From positions 853,116 through 894,805 of the forward strand of contig NZ_LT629939.1 of NCBI RefSeq assembly GCF_900104615.1: a stretch of 41,690 bases of DNA, written 5' to 3'. Source of the stretch: Merdimmobilis hominis. Its GTDB lineage: Bacteria > Bacillota > Clostridia > Oscillospirales > Ruminococcaceae. A model generated the notes under the pieces. That model was not told where the DNA came from. It was given only the letters and a program-made list of their open reading frames with translations, and made no database searches. Of the stretch, positions 17,824 through 25,386 are shown in pieces (positions within the stretch are counted from its first letter, which is position 1; every line of letters starts with the position of its first letter). Position numbers and translations under genes: made by a program.

Positions 17824-18114
17824 CCCAGCAGCCTCCCTTACCCCATTTTGTCAAGCCGGAACGACGCTCCAGCAGACTGCCGGGAAGAATGCCCGGCTCA
17901 AAAATGTCTGTTATTCCCCGATACACCAGCCGCCCTTGTTTCCGGGTTGAGCCGGGTAAGGGGATTTTTTCGGCCAATCCGATGATAACCCGCAGGGTTC
18001 CTTTTGCCGCTGTTTTCAGCAGGATGTCCCCAATATCCACAAGGTAAATATCCGCCCGGGACACATTGGCCCAGACAGATACGGGGGATACCCTTTTCAG
18101 CCCATATTATTGGC
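17824..18114 (-). other. Long leader of HPt/kinase operon, no confirmed gene
   Basis: About 290 nt between the proposed promoter and the HPt start. A reading frame from GTG 18064 to a stop at 17771 (97 codons) has a protein-like stretch (YLVDIGDILLKTAAKGTLRV), but it has no ribosome site, overlaps HPt by 53 nt and matches nothing I know. A hairpin GCCGGG/CCCGGC lies at 17880-17898. I see no recognised riboswitch. Confidence 0.4.
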
Positions 18115-18144
18115 ATTCTACCATGGGCCGATTGGATATGTAAA
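18115..18144 (-). promoter_or_regulatory. Candidate promoter of HPt/kinase operon
   Basis: Minus strand TTTACA (18144-18139), 18-nt spacer, TAGAAT (18120-18115). Confidence 0.5.
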
Positions 18145-18257
18145 CTTTTTGGACAAATTGCCATAGAGGATGGTTTATTTTTCCTGTCCCATATGGCCTG
18201 TAAGGTCCCCGGAGGGACATCCGCCATTGATGTCCGGGGTGGATTCGACCCGGGGAT

Positions 18258-18290
18258 CAAAAAGGGGGGCATGGAAAATCCATACCCCCC
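18258..18290 (-). terminator. Terminator of the GLUG lipoprotein gene
   Basis: Minus strand GGGGGGTATGGA-TTT-TCCATGCCCCCC (12 bp with one G-T pair) followed by TTTTTTG, 20 nt beyond the stop codon. Confidence 0.92.
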
Positions 18291-18309
18291 TGGGATAATT
18301 CTCTGTGCT

Positions 18310-19899
18310 CTATTTTCCCGGATAGATCAGCTGCTCCAGTTTGGAAGCAAACTCCTTTTCCGAAAGGCCGGTCAGCTGGTGTGTTCCGGTGTTCTGGGTG
18401 CTGGCAGCCGGCCACCGGGCCGCTACCCCGTTGTTATAGAAGCAGTTGGTCACATCGCCGTAATTGTTGTACCCAAGAAACCGCCCCACCGACTTGGTCA
18501 GAACCTGGGTCTCGATCTCCACCGAAGCGAAGGAACTGTCGATGTAGCTACAGTTATTTAACCCCACCAGGCCGCCGATGTGCATTCCGTTTTCAAACTC
18601 CTCACTGGCAGCTACGTCTATCTGGCCGCTGGCGTAGGAGCGGGTGATGTCCGCACAGGTGGGGCTGCCAATCAGGCCGCCTACCGACTGAGTGCCGCTG
18701 ACATTGCCGTCAAACTGGCAATAGCTCACCTGGGCCAAGCGGTCACCGTAGGTGATGCCCAACAGGCCGCCCACTTCATAGGACCCTTTGACCTCGCCTT
18801 CGGCTGTGCACTGGACTACATCGCCGGAACTGGTGCCCGCCAAAGTACCCACCTGGTTTCCGCCGGTGACAACACAGTTCTCCAGGTTCAGGTTTTTTAC
18901 CAGGCCATGCTCCCCAATGTGGGCGAAAAAGCCTACATTGCTGTGGTCGGGAAGGTCGATGGTCAAATTCTTGATAGTGTATCCCTGGCCGTCAAACACC
19001 CCTTGGAACGGGTGGCTCGCCCCCTCGCTTTCCTCGTCTCCCTGGGGCAGGATACCGATGGGCCGGAACTCCACCCCTTGCATATCGATGTCCCCCATCA
19101 GGCGGTAGGTATAGGCGCCGTGGGTGGTATCCCCGCTGGAGACCAGCTCAGACAGCTCCACCAGCTGCTGGGGGGTGGAGATTTCCACAACCTTGGAATA
19201 ATCCTCCATATCCTTTCGGGGGGTCACCGATACAAAACTGTAGTTGCAGTCCCCATCGGAACGGATAGACCCCAGGTCCACATAGGTCAGATCCAACGGC
19301 TTTTGAGGGCGGAACACATATTCCACCGAATCCAAGTCATGGTTTCCTGCCCGGCGGCCCACTAAAATCCAGATATCGCCGTTGTCCAGCAGCTTGGCTT
19401 CCCGTGCAAAGACTTCGGTAGTTCCTTCAATCACATACCAGTTACCCCGGTCGTAGACCCCTTGGCTGTCATCATAATACAGGGCTTTGTTGTATAAAAA
19501 ACCATCCAGGTCAAAATCCAGCTTGATGATTTCTGTAATCAAATCGTCGGGGATGGCATGGTAGGAGTTCTCCCCCTTCAAATCAGTCAGCAGGAAATCC
19601 TCCGAAACAAAGACGCTATCCACAATCCCCATAGCATACCGGTAAAGCAGCCGGTCGGGGATCTGGGATACGTCAGAGAACGCCTGGCCCCGCAGGGTGG
19701 TCTCATAAGGAAGGATATACCGGGCGATCAGCAAGTCTACATCCTTCTGAATCGCAGGGTCGATGGGATGGGTTACCTCCTCCTGGCTGGAGGGCCGGGA
19801 GGGGTTGTTTACCGGCTCATCTTTGGGTTTACACCCCGCTACCGTGAAAAGCATTGAAACGGCCAAAGCTGCCGCAAGCCATCTCAAACCGTATTTCAT
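18310..19899 (-). CDS. Lipoprotein with GLUG-type repeats
   Basis: A 529-residue secreted lipoprotein. A lipoprotein signal peptide (MKYGLRWLAAALAVSMLF) ends in the lipobox TVAGC with Cys23 as the lipidated residue, followed by a Pro/Ser/Glu-rich linker. The middle domain (about 60-240) is of unknown family. From about 245 on there are GLUG-like parallel beta repeats: YRLMGDIDMQGVEFRPIG, FDGQGYTIKNLTI, NVGFFAHIG, QVGTLAGTSSG, YEVGGLLGITYG, SVGGLIG and IGGLVGLNN, ending in an Asn/Gly-rich tail. Such repeats occur in surface adhesins and cell-wall-linked proteins. The start was set at ATG 19899, with AAAGGG upstream. It forms a single-gene unit with its own terminator. The precise role is unknown. 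Confidence 0.85.
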   Translation of the reverse strand: MKYGLRWLAAALAVSMLFTVAGCKPKDEPVNNPSRPSSQEEVTHPIDPAIQKDVDLLIARYILPYETTLRGQAFSDVSQIPDRLLYRYAMGIVDSVFVSEDFLLTDLKGENSYHAIPDDLITEIIKLDFDLDGFLYNKALYYDDSQGVYDRGNWYVIEGTTEVFAREAKLLDNGDIWILVGRRAGNHDLDSVEYVFRPQKPLDLTYVDLGSIRSDGDCNYSFVSVTPRKDMEDYSKVVEISTPQQLVELSELVSSGDTTHGAYTYRLMGDIDMQGVEFRPIGILPQGDEESEGASHPFQGVFDGQGYTIKNLTIDLPDHSNVGFFAHIGEHGLVKNLNLENCVVTGGNQVGTLAGTSSGDVVQCTAEGEVKGSYEVGGLLGITYGDRLAQVSYCQFDGNVSGTQSVGGLIGSPTCADITRSYASGQIDVAASEEFENGMHIGGLVGLNNCSYIDSSFASVEIETQVLTKSVGRFLGYNNYGDVTNCFYNNGVAARWPAASTQNTGTHQLTGLSEKEFASKLEQLIYPGK

Positions 19900-20097
19900 A
19901 CTGCACACCCTTTCTTGTTCCGATCATCTCCCCGAGTGAAAAAGCCGCTCCCACAAAGGACTCCTCAGGGATTGTTGGCGATTTTGCTAAAATTGAGCAG
20001 TTTTTATCCTGTTTCTTTATTATAATGTTGGAAAGGCGGTTTGTACAGCGGTTCTTTACATTGTTTACAGAATGTTTTCCCCTTTTGCAGCCAATGG

Positions 20098-20136
20098 AAA
20101 AGCGCCCTCCCCTTGAATAGAGGAACGAGCGCTTTT
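20098..20136. terminator. Terminator after the GIY-YIG gene
   Basis: AAAAGCGC ... GCGCTTTT, an 8-bp stem with a 23-nt loop. A and T tracts make it usable in both directions; it lies 31 nt past the GIY-YIG stop. Confidence 0.65.
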
Positions 20137-20166
20137 GCCGCTTTTTGTTTCAATTCAAGGAGATCT

Positions 20167-20523
20167 TTACAGATAGAATACCCCTTCTCCAGGCGGTGCA
20201 AGCAATTCCCGCAGAATCTCCAGATCCTCAGTGTAGTCGGTCTTTTGGGGGTCCTCGTCGTATTCCAGCTCCCCCAGAACCTCCACCTGGAAGCCTTCTT
20301 CCCCATAGGTATTCCAAGCGGATTGCAGGGCGTTCTGCCACTTCCGGTGGCGGTAGGAGCCTAAATTCAGCTGAAACCGCATACTATTTTGGGTGCCCTT
20401 CAAATCCTGGGTAATTCCGACGAATACCTGCCCGGTAGCTTCGCAGCGGAAGGCGAACACACCCATTGGTTTTTTCATCTCTTTGTATTGGCGGATCAGT
20501 TCTTTTTTTCGGTCTTTTTCCAT
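20167..20523 (-). CDS. GIY-YIG nuclease family protein
   Basis: A 118-residue protein. The central part reads PMGVFAFRCEATGQVFVGIT (a GIY...YIG-like pair degenerated to GVF...VGIT), then SMRFQLNLGSYRHRKWQNAL and a C-terminal acidic stretch. This resembles the small stand-alone GIY-YIG proteins of clostridia; catalytic competence is doubtful because both tyrosines of the signature are replaced (GVF, VGI). It starts 2 nt after the stop of the DUF6530-like gene, so the two are one translational unit. No function is established for the pair. Confidence 0.72.
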   Translation of the reverse strand: MEKDRKKELIRQYKEMKKPMGVFAFRCEATGQVFVGITQDLKGTQNSMRFQLNLGSYRHRKWQNALQSAWNTYGEEGFQVEVLGELEYDEDPQKTDYTEDLEILRELLAPPGEGVFYL

Positions 20524-20525
20524 AG

Positions 20526-21032
20526 TTAATCCCTACTCCTTCGGCCGTAGCCCGCTTCATTTAGGAGGTTTGCCAACAGGTGTAGCCGCTCAGACAGCAT
20601 CTCATCGTCCCGGGAGAGGGCCTCCTGAAACAGCCGGATATCTCCGTCAATCATTTTGTTGTCGGTACAGACCTCCACGGTCATCGCATCCCCCTGCAGG
20701 CCAATGCGGTCAATGACCGGGTTTTCCTCATCGTACAGCTTGGGATAGCGGTAGGCATCCATAAAGTAAGCCCTTGCACGGCACACCAAAATGGCCATGT
20801 CCAACACCCGGTGGATCGGCAGTTCCTCCGATTGGCGAGACCATTTTTCCCCGGTGTACCGCCACACCTTGGCGGAAATATCCACCCGTCCCCGGTCATT
20901 CCACTGGGCCAGACCCAGGGAGAGGCCCTTCGCATCAGAATCGTATTGATAGCGGCCATCAATGTTTTCATAATTTTCCGCTACAATGACCGGCTTGTGT
21001 TTCAACGTTGTTGGAATCTTCAATTTTTTCAC
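20526..21032 (-). CDS. DUF6530-like conserved protein
   Basis: A 168-residue soluble protein of unknown function. The opening KIPTTLKHKPVIVAENYENI and 'GLSLGLAQWNDRGRVDISAKVWR' recall the clostridial DUF6530 family; I name the DUF from memory with moderate confidence. No catalytic motif, signal or membrane segment. A weak site AGAGGTG precedes ATG 21032. The leader carries twin TTACTAGTAA palindromes forming a 12-bp hairpin (21045-21073), suggesting a dedicated repressor or RNA-level control. It is followed by the GIY-YIG gene 2 nt later. Confidence 0.6.
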   Translation of the reverse strand: MKKLKIPTTLKHKPVIVAENYENIDGRYQYDSDAKGLSLGLAQWNDRGRVDISAKVWRYTGEKWSRQSEELPIHRVLDMAILVCRARAYFMDAYRYPKLYDEENPVIDRIGLQGDAMTVEVCTDNKMIDGDIRLFQEALSRDDEMLSERLHLLANLLNEAGYGRRSRD

Positions 21033-21044
21033 CTCTTGTATTCT

Positions 21045-21073
21045 TTACTAGTAAATCAGTAATTTACTAGTAA
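21045..21073. promoter_or_regulatory. Twin TTACTAGTAA palindromes (operator or hairpin) upstream of DUF6530 gene
   Basis: TTACTAGTAA occurs at 21045-21054 and 21064-21073, 19 bp centre to centre. Together TTACTAGTAAAT-N5-ATTTACTAGTAA is a perfect 12-bp inverted repeat. It lies 13 nt upstream of the DUF6530 start codon in the divergent region. Confidence 0.6.
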
Positions 21074-21221
21074 TAATATGCTACATCTCTTATTCGGTTG
21101 CAATACATTGTTGAAAAAGGACAAATTAACAGCTTTTTATTATGCAAATTTTCTTTAATTCTATGACGTAATTATTAATGTTTTATGAAAATATCACAAA
21201 TTTCAGATTCAATCTTTTCTA

Positions 21222-21249
21222 TTGACTAATCTGTCGAATAGAGTATAAT
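21222..21249 (+). promoter_or_regulatory. Promoter of first DUF5058 operon
   Basis: TTGACT (21222-21227), 16-nt spacer, TATAAT (21244-21249). Confidence 0.75.
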
Positions 21250-21255
21250 TCTAGT

Positions 21256-21485
21256 TATAGAGATAATGTTTTATTACAGTAATAATTTTTGTGTTTTAGT
21301 ATATCCTCTTTTCTTTCTTCATATTGGTTGTTAAAACATATAAATTTTTTTATATCTTTTGTCCGTGTTTTTATCGGTGTGCTTTGATGGGCGCGGACCG
21401 GCTAGGCTCCCAGGCGCCGGGAACAGCTGGATTGCCCTTGAAGGAACCCGAAAAAATAAAATTCTGAGGAAAGAAGGTCGTTCTC
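21256..21485 (+). other. ~230-nt AT-rich then GC-rich leader of first DUF5058 operon
   Basis: No coding region. The first ~110 nt are A/T-rich. From about 21387 the leader is GC-rich with possible pairing GGCGC/GCGCC and CCGGC/GCCGG. It ends in GAGGAAAGAAGG, the ribosome site of the DUF5058 gene. No known riboswitch consensus was recognised. Confidence 0.4.
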
Positions 21486-22211
21486 ATGACACCTGAATAT
21501 AACAGTATGGCAAATAGCCTAGTCATGTGGCTTGCCTGCGCACCCGGTGTCTTAATCGTTTTATACCAATCCTGGCTGTTTTTCAGACGCAGCATCAAGG
21601 ATGCTCCTAGAGTAGGTCTGACAGACAAACAGGTCAAAGCCGCTATTCGAAGCGCAACCGTCACCTCTGTAGGCCCCTGTTTCGTCATGCTGACCGCCAT
21701 GCTCAGCTTGATGCTCTATGTGGGTGCCCCTCTCGCCTGGCTGCGTGTGGACTTCATCGGATCGGTCTCCTACGAACTGCAAGGCGCAAACTTCACCGCT
21801 GACGGCATGGGCATTGAACTAGGATCCAGCGCCATGAATGCCGACTTTCTGGCAACCGCTGCCATCGTCATGTCCGCAGGTTGTATCGGCTGGGTTATCT
21901 TCGCCGCCCTCTTCTCTGACAAGATGGATAAGGTCAACTCGGTAATGGCCGGCGGCAACGCTGCCCTGGTTCCAGTCCTCGGAACCGGCGCCCTCATCGG
22001 CGTGTACTCCTCCATGACTCTGGATAAGATTTACCCTATGAAAAACCAGGTTGTAGCCGTCTTTTCCTCCGCTCTTGTCATGGCTTTTATCACCAAGTAC
22101 AATAAAAAAGCCAACAAACAATGGCTGAAAGAGTGGGGCCTTACCATCTGCATGGTCTTCGGTATGATCTGCGCTACTGTCACCGAGGGCATGGGTTTCC
22201 TGCCGGCATAA
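21486..22211 (+). CDS. DUF5058 family membrane protein, module 1 subunit A
   Basis: A 241-residue polytopic protein with about six hydrophobic segments (roughly 12-32, 57-80, 90-100, 120-142, 158-175, 185-200, 215-235). Features shared with its paralog at 27641 are N-S-x-V-M-W-x-A-C-x-P at the start, GLTDKQVKAAIRSA, TSVGPC, PLAWLR, IGSVSYEL, LGSSAM and GW-x5-LFSDKMD. These fit the DUF5058 (PF16481) family, known only as membrane proteins; transport is inferred from topology and from adjacent hydrolases. GAGGAAAGAAGG precedes ATG 21486. It lies in an operon with the second membrane protein (31 nt later) and the ATC hydrolase-like gene. Confidence 0.82.
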   Translation: MTPEYNSMANSLVMWLACAPGVLIVLYQSWLFFRRSIKDAPRVGLTDKQVKAAIRSATVTSVGPCFVMLTAMLSLMLYVGAPLAWLRVDFIGSVSYELQGANFTADGMGIELGSSAMNADFLATAAIVMSAGCIGWVIFAALFSDKMDKVNSVMAGGNAALVPVLGTGALIGVYSSMTLDKIYPMKNQVVAVFSSALVMAFITKYNKKANKQWLKEWGLTICMVFGMICATVTEGMGFLPA

Positions 22212-22242
22212 TGCCTAGAACTTGAGGAAAGGAGAATTTGTC

Positions 22243-22959
22243 ATGAAATTGGATCAATCGCAAAAAAGCGTATTTGATAACGAGTATATGCCCTATATTA
22301 TCAAATGGGGCAAGATCACCTGCTGGGTCTCCATCCCGCTGATCTTCATTCCAACTGTGGCTCTGATGGTCTTTTACGGTGCGCGGCCTTCTATGTCCGG
22401 TATTCTAACCGGGTTTATCTCCCTGTTCTCCGCCATGGTGGCCTGGTACATCGTCGACCCCATTACCCTGTTCCCCATCCTCCATGTGCCCGGCATGTAT
22501 CTGACCTACATCGCCGGTAACTCCAAGGAGATTCGTGCCCCAGCTGCCACTGCCGCCCTCTCCTCTGCGGATGTGGAAGCCGGCACCGAGCAGGGCACCG
22601 TCATTTCCTGCATCGCCATCACTGTTTCCATCTTTATCAGTTTGGCCGTTATGACCTTGGTGGCTGTGGCTGGTAACCTGATTCTGAGCATTCTGCCTGA
22701 TGCAATCATTCGGGCCCTCAACTACCTGCTGCCCGCATTGTTCGGCGCTATGTGTATTCAGCGCATCATGGCGGACTACCGCTCTGCGGCTATCGTTGTT
22801 CCCTGCGCCTGTGTGCTGCGGTACCTCAACACCCGCGGCGTCTTCAAGGTGCTCCCCCTGGGCGGCGGTTATGCCCAGATCCTTCTCTGTGTCTTGATTG
22901 GCGTATTCGTCGCCAAGCAAATGTATAACATGAAGCAGAAAAAAGCTAAGGCAAATTAG
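22243..22959 (+). CDS. Polytopic membrane protein, module 1 subunit B (partner of DUF5058)
   Basis: A 238-residue protein with about six membrane segments. Residues conserved with the paralog at 28390 include PYIIKWG near the N-terminus, a D/E-P-I-(S/T)-x-F segment (VDPITLFPI), VPGMYLTYIAGNSKEIRAP, E-x-G-(S/T)-E-x-GT-(I/V)-I-(A/S) and LLPALF. Always found here directly after a DUF5058 gene, so the two probably form a heteromeric transporter. The layout recalls paired small permeases such as YjiG/YjiH beside IadA, though I see no clear homology. The start was moved to ATG 22243 after AGGAAAGGAGA. I do not recognise a named family. Confidence 0.7.
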   Translation: MKLDQSQKSVFDNEYMPYIIKWGKITCWVSIPLIFIPTVALMVFYGARPSMSGILTGFISLFSAMVAWYIVDPITLFPILHVPGMYLTYIAGNSKEIRAPAATAALSSADVEAGTEQGTVISCIAITVSIFISLAVMTLVAVAGNLILSILPDAIIRALNYLLPALFGAMCIQRIMADYRSAAIVVPCACVLRYLNTRGVFKVLPLGGGYAQILLCVLIGVFVAKQMYNMKQKKAKAN

Positions 22960-22974
22960 AAAGGAGTTATTACT

Positions 22975-23661
22975 ATGGGATTCAATGAAAAAGTCCACGC
23001 ATTTATCGCAGCGAAATTCTATGTCCATCTGACCGAGCAATTCGGCGAGCGGGGCCGTTTGGCTTTCATCCACGGAACCCAGTATTACGCCGAGCAGAGA
23101 GGCCGCAGAATGGCTCAGCGCGCCATCCGGGACGGCAATCCTCTGACCTATGAGGTCTATAAACAATACGGTGAGTGGGTCAATTCCCCTGAAGTTGCCG
23201 CCGAGAAAGGCCACACCTCCGAGGTTGTGTCTGTCGCTCCTGATAGCGTCTCTAAGATCACCCGCTGCCCCTGGCACAGCCAGTTTAAGGAAATGGGCCT
23301 GGTAGAAGCTGGACATGAGTACTGCAAGCACCTGGATAACTCCATCTGCCGCGGCTTCAACCCCTACATTGTGTATGAGGTTCCTCAGACACTGCACAAG
23401 AGCGAGTACTGCCTGCATATCATCCGTGATGCCGGCTTGTCCCCTGATTCCAATCTGAAAAAGAAGATGGAGTATGTAAAGGAATGGGATTATCACTGCG
23501 CCCACTCCTACTGGTCTTACTCGGAAGTGACTGCTGCTATCTTCGGCGCAGAAGGCGAAGCGGTCAATGCCCAGGTTCTGGCTGATTTTGAGAAAGAGTA
23601 CGGCAAAGAGATGGCCGACACCCTGGTCACCTACCGCAGCACCAACTTCAACGTCTGCTAA
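22975..23661 (+). CDS. L-2-amino-thiazoline-4-carboxylate (ATC) hydrolase family protein
   Basis: A 228-residue soluble protein. The family signature is visible: TRCPWHSQFKEMGLVEAGHEYC, then KHLDNSICRGFNP and, near the C-terminus, WDYHCAHSYWSY. These match the ATC_hydrolase (PF14196) pattern CPW-x(4-6)-GL-x-YG-x(3)-C-x(2)-ID-x-GFNP. In Pseudomonas, AtcB of this family opens L-ATC to N-carbamoyl-L-cysteine, and an M20 amidohydrolase (AtcC) then releases L-cysteine. Here it is the third gene of the DUF5058 operon, 15 nt after subunit B, with AAAGGAG before ATG 22975. The actual ring substrate is unproven. Terminator follows. Confidence 0.85.
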   Translation: MGFNEKVHAFIAAKFYVHLTEQFGERGRLAFIHGTQYYAEQRGRRMAQRAIRDGNPLTYEVYKQYGEWVNSPEVAAEKGHTSEVVSVAPDSVSKITRCPWHSQFKEMGLVEAGHEYCKHLDNSICRGFNPYIVYEVPQTLHKSEYCLHIIRDAGLSPDSNLKKKMEYVKEWDYHCAHSYWSYSEVTAAIFGAEGEAVNAQVLADFEKEYGKEMADTLVTYRSTNFNVC

Positions 23662-23676
23662 CTTCTTCCCAAAATT

Positions 23677-23706
23677 CCCCCGGCGTTAACGCCGGGGGGA
23701 TTTTTT
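23677..23706 (+). terminator. Terminator of first DUF5058/ATC hydrolase operon
   Basis: CCCCCGGCGTT / AACGCCGGGGG, an 11-bp perfect palindrome followed by GATTTTTT. Confidence 0.93.
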
Positions 23707-23884
23707 ATCAAAACCAACGAAGATTTTCCCTTATTCCCACAAAAACAATACAGCATTTTCCACAGCTTTGATATCTCCCTTGAATTCTGCCATATTTTTT
23801 CCATTTTCACGAGTATTCCGCCATATTTTCTTCTTTATTTATATGGAATATTTTATTCGGTGGAAAAAAGAAAAATACGCCTCC

Positions 23885-23913
23885 TTTACACACCGGTTGT
23901 TTTATGCTATACT
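23885..23913 (+). promoter_or_regulatory. Promoter of ECF S-component gene
   Basis: TTTACA (23885-23890), 17-nt spacer, TATACT (23908-23913), 49 nt upstream of ATG 23962. Confidence 0.75.
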
Positions 23914-23961
23914 CTCACGGAACTTTACAGGATTTATACACAACCAAGGAGGCAACGCAGC

Positions 23962-24588
23962 ATGAAATCGATGAAAAAAAACTCCCAATGGATGGTTCAA
24001 GTTTCCCTTATGGCAGCAGTGGTGGTAGTTTTGGCCAACACTCCCCTGGGCATGATCCAGCTGCCGGTTATTAAAGCAACTACCGTTCACATTCCCGTTA
24101 TTCTAGGGGCACTGCTGCTGGGTCCTGCAGCAGGAGCCATTTTAGGCGGAACTTTCGGCCTTTGCTCGGTAATCAGCAATACTCTGACCCCCACCCTGCT
24201 TTCCTTTGCATTTTCTCCTTTTCTAAGCAGCACTCCCATTGGAAGCTTGAAAGCCCTTTGGATCTCTGTGGGCTGCCGTGTACTGATGGGTGCTGCCGCC
24301 GGATGGCTATGGATGCTTCTGCAAAAATGCAGATTCAACCCTTGGATTGCCCTCCCTATCACCGGGTTTATAAGCTCTATGGCCAACACCTTTCTTGTAA
24401 TGGGCAGCATTTATTTTCTGTTGGCCCCTGAATATGCTCAGGCCAAAAACGTGGCTCTATCTGCGGTAAAAGGGCTGGTTATGGGTACAATTGCCGCCTC
24501 TGGCATCCCGGAGGCAATCGCCGCAACTGTTCTCGTAACAGGCCTTGGAAAAGCTCTTCTTGCCGCCCTGCACCGAAACAGAGTGTAA
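23962..24588 (+). CDS. ECF transporter S component, PanT-like
   Basis: A 208-residue, six-segment membrane protein. The block 'IKATTVHIPVILGALLLGPA' with 'GTFGLCSVISNTLTP' and 'SFAFSPF' is characteristic of group-II ECF substrate-binding subunits of the PanT (pantothenate) type. It would bind a vitamin outside and share an EcfAA'T module encoded elsewhere. No riboswitch precedes it, so the vitamin cannot be confirmed; riboflavin or another vitamin remains possible. CAAGGAGG lies 8 nt before ATG 23962; the upstream in-frame codons overlap the promoter and are not coding. Single-gene unit. Confidence 0.82.
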   Translation: MKSMKKNSQWMVQVSLMAAVVVVLANTPLGMIQLPVIKATTVHIPVILGALLLGPAAGAILGGTFGLCSVISNTLTPTLLSFAFSPFLSSTPIGSLKALWISVGCRVLMGAAAGWLWMLLQKCRFNPWIALPITGFISSMANTFLVMGSIYFLLAPEYAQAKNVALSAVKGLVMGTIAASGIPEAIAATVLVTGLGKALLAALHRNRV

Positions 24589-24623
24589 AAAATACCGGGG
24601 AGCGTTATGCTCCCCGGTATTTT
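24589..24623. terminator. Bidirectional terminator between ECF S gene and rubrerythrin
   Basis: AAAATACCGGGGAGC / GCTCCCCGGTATTTT, a 15-bp perfect stem with a 5-nt loop, between convergent stop codons. Confidence 0.93.
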
Positions 24624-24631
24624 GATTGAAA

Positions 24632-25174
24632 TTAATAATTTTCAGCTTTAATGCGGAAGTATGCTTTTGGATGATCACAGACGGGGCAGACTTCGGGAGC
24701 TTTCTCGCCAAAGTGGATATGGCCGCAGTTGGCGCAGATCCAAACTTTCTTTTCGCTTCTCTCAAAGACCTTGCCTTCCTTCAGGTTGGACAGCAGCTTG
24801 CGGTATCTCTCCTCATGCTCCTTCTCGATCTTGCCTACGGCCTCAAACAGGAACGCAATCTTGTCAAAGCCCTCTTCTTTGGCGGTTTTAGCAAAGCCTG
24901 CATACATGTCAGTCCACTCGTAGTTTTCGCCCTCAGCGGCATCCAGCAGGTTGACGTCGGTGGTGGGAACGCTTCCATCGTGGAGGAGCTTAAACCAAAT
25001 CTTAGCATGCTCTTTCTCATTGCCAGCGGTCTCCTCAAAGATCTCCGCGATCTGGTTCAGGCCTTCTTTTCTTGCAGCGGATGCATAGTATGTATATTTG
25101 TTTCTTGCCTGGGACTCTCCCGCAAACGCCGTCAGCAGATTGGCCTCAGTTTTGCTACCCTTCAAATTGCTCAT
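24632..25174 (-). CDS. rbr: Rubrerythrin
   Basis: A 180-residue protein. The N-terminal four-helix diiron domain has the ExxH/E ligand segments [25 protein letters not shown] and [10 protein letters not shown]. The C-terminal rubredoxin-like Fe(SCys)4 domain has [20 protein letters not shown]. It reduces hydrogen peroxide to water in anaerobes using NADH-linked rubredoxin or flavoprotein electrons. Length and both domains are complete. GAAAGGAG lies before ATG 25174. A strong promoter with an overlapping Fur/PerR-like site lies upstream (25242-25295), fitting peroxide-responsive control. Confidence 0.98.
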   Translation of the reverse strand: MSNLKGSKTEANLLTAFAGESQARNKYTYYASAARKEGLNQIAEIFEETAGNEKEHAKIWFKLLHDGSVPTTDVNLLDAAEGENYEWTDMYAGFAKTAKEEGFDKIAFLFEAVGKIEKEHEERYRKLLSNLKEGKVFERSEKKVWICANCGHIHFGEKAPEVCPVCDHPKAYFRIKAENY

Positions 25175-25241
25175 AGTCGTGCGCTCCTTTCGTCATGTAC
25201 ATCATTTTTATGGGTTTCTGAAACAATCCTTGTTTTAAGAT

Positions 25242-25256
25242 TAAGAATTGTTATCA
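25242..25256 (-). promoter_or_regulatory. Candidate Fur/PerR-type operator of rubrerythrin
   Basis: Minus strand TGATAACAATTCTTA, close to the 7-1-7 Fur-family core TGATAAT-N-ATTATCA (the left arm is 6/7; the right arm is weaker). It sits just downstream of the -10, across the expected transcript start. Confidence 0.45.
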
Positions 25257-25267
25257 TTTATAACCCC

Positions 25268-25295
25268 ATTATATCCGAAAAAAAAGAAATGTCAA
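25268..25295 (-). promoter_or_regulatory. Promoter of rubrerythrin
   Basis: Minus strand TTGACA (25295-25290), 16-nt T-rich spacer, TATAAT (25273-25268): both hexamers are perfect consensus. Confidence 0.9.
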
Positions 25296-25386
25296 CCGGT
25301 TTGCCACCAAAATTTTCTATTTTAGAAGCCTCTTGGCTCCTATCCCCACAAACCGGTGCCATTGAACTGCCATCGCCAGCAACTCC

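Noticed and set aside
21170-21221. Possible CodY box (AAATTTCAGATTC) upstream of the first DUF5058 promoter
   Set aside because: Only the left half fits AATTTTCWGAAAATT, too many mismatches in the right half.
21040-21485. Possible replication origin in the AT-rich region where coding direction switches
   Set aside because: No TTATCCACA-type DnaA boxes, and no dnaA, dnaN or parAB nearby. It is better explained as divergent promoters and a leader.
22405-23505. Long minus-strand open frame antisense to the first DUF5058/ATC operon
   Set aside because: It is the shadow of strongly codon-biased plus-strand genes. The product is His/Gly/Asn-rich with no family resemblance and no ribosome site.
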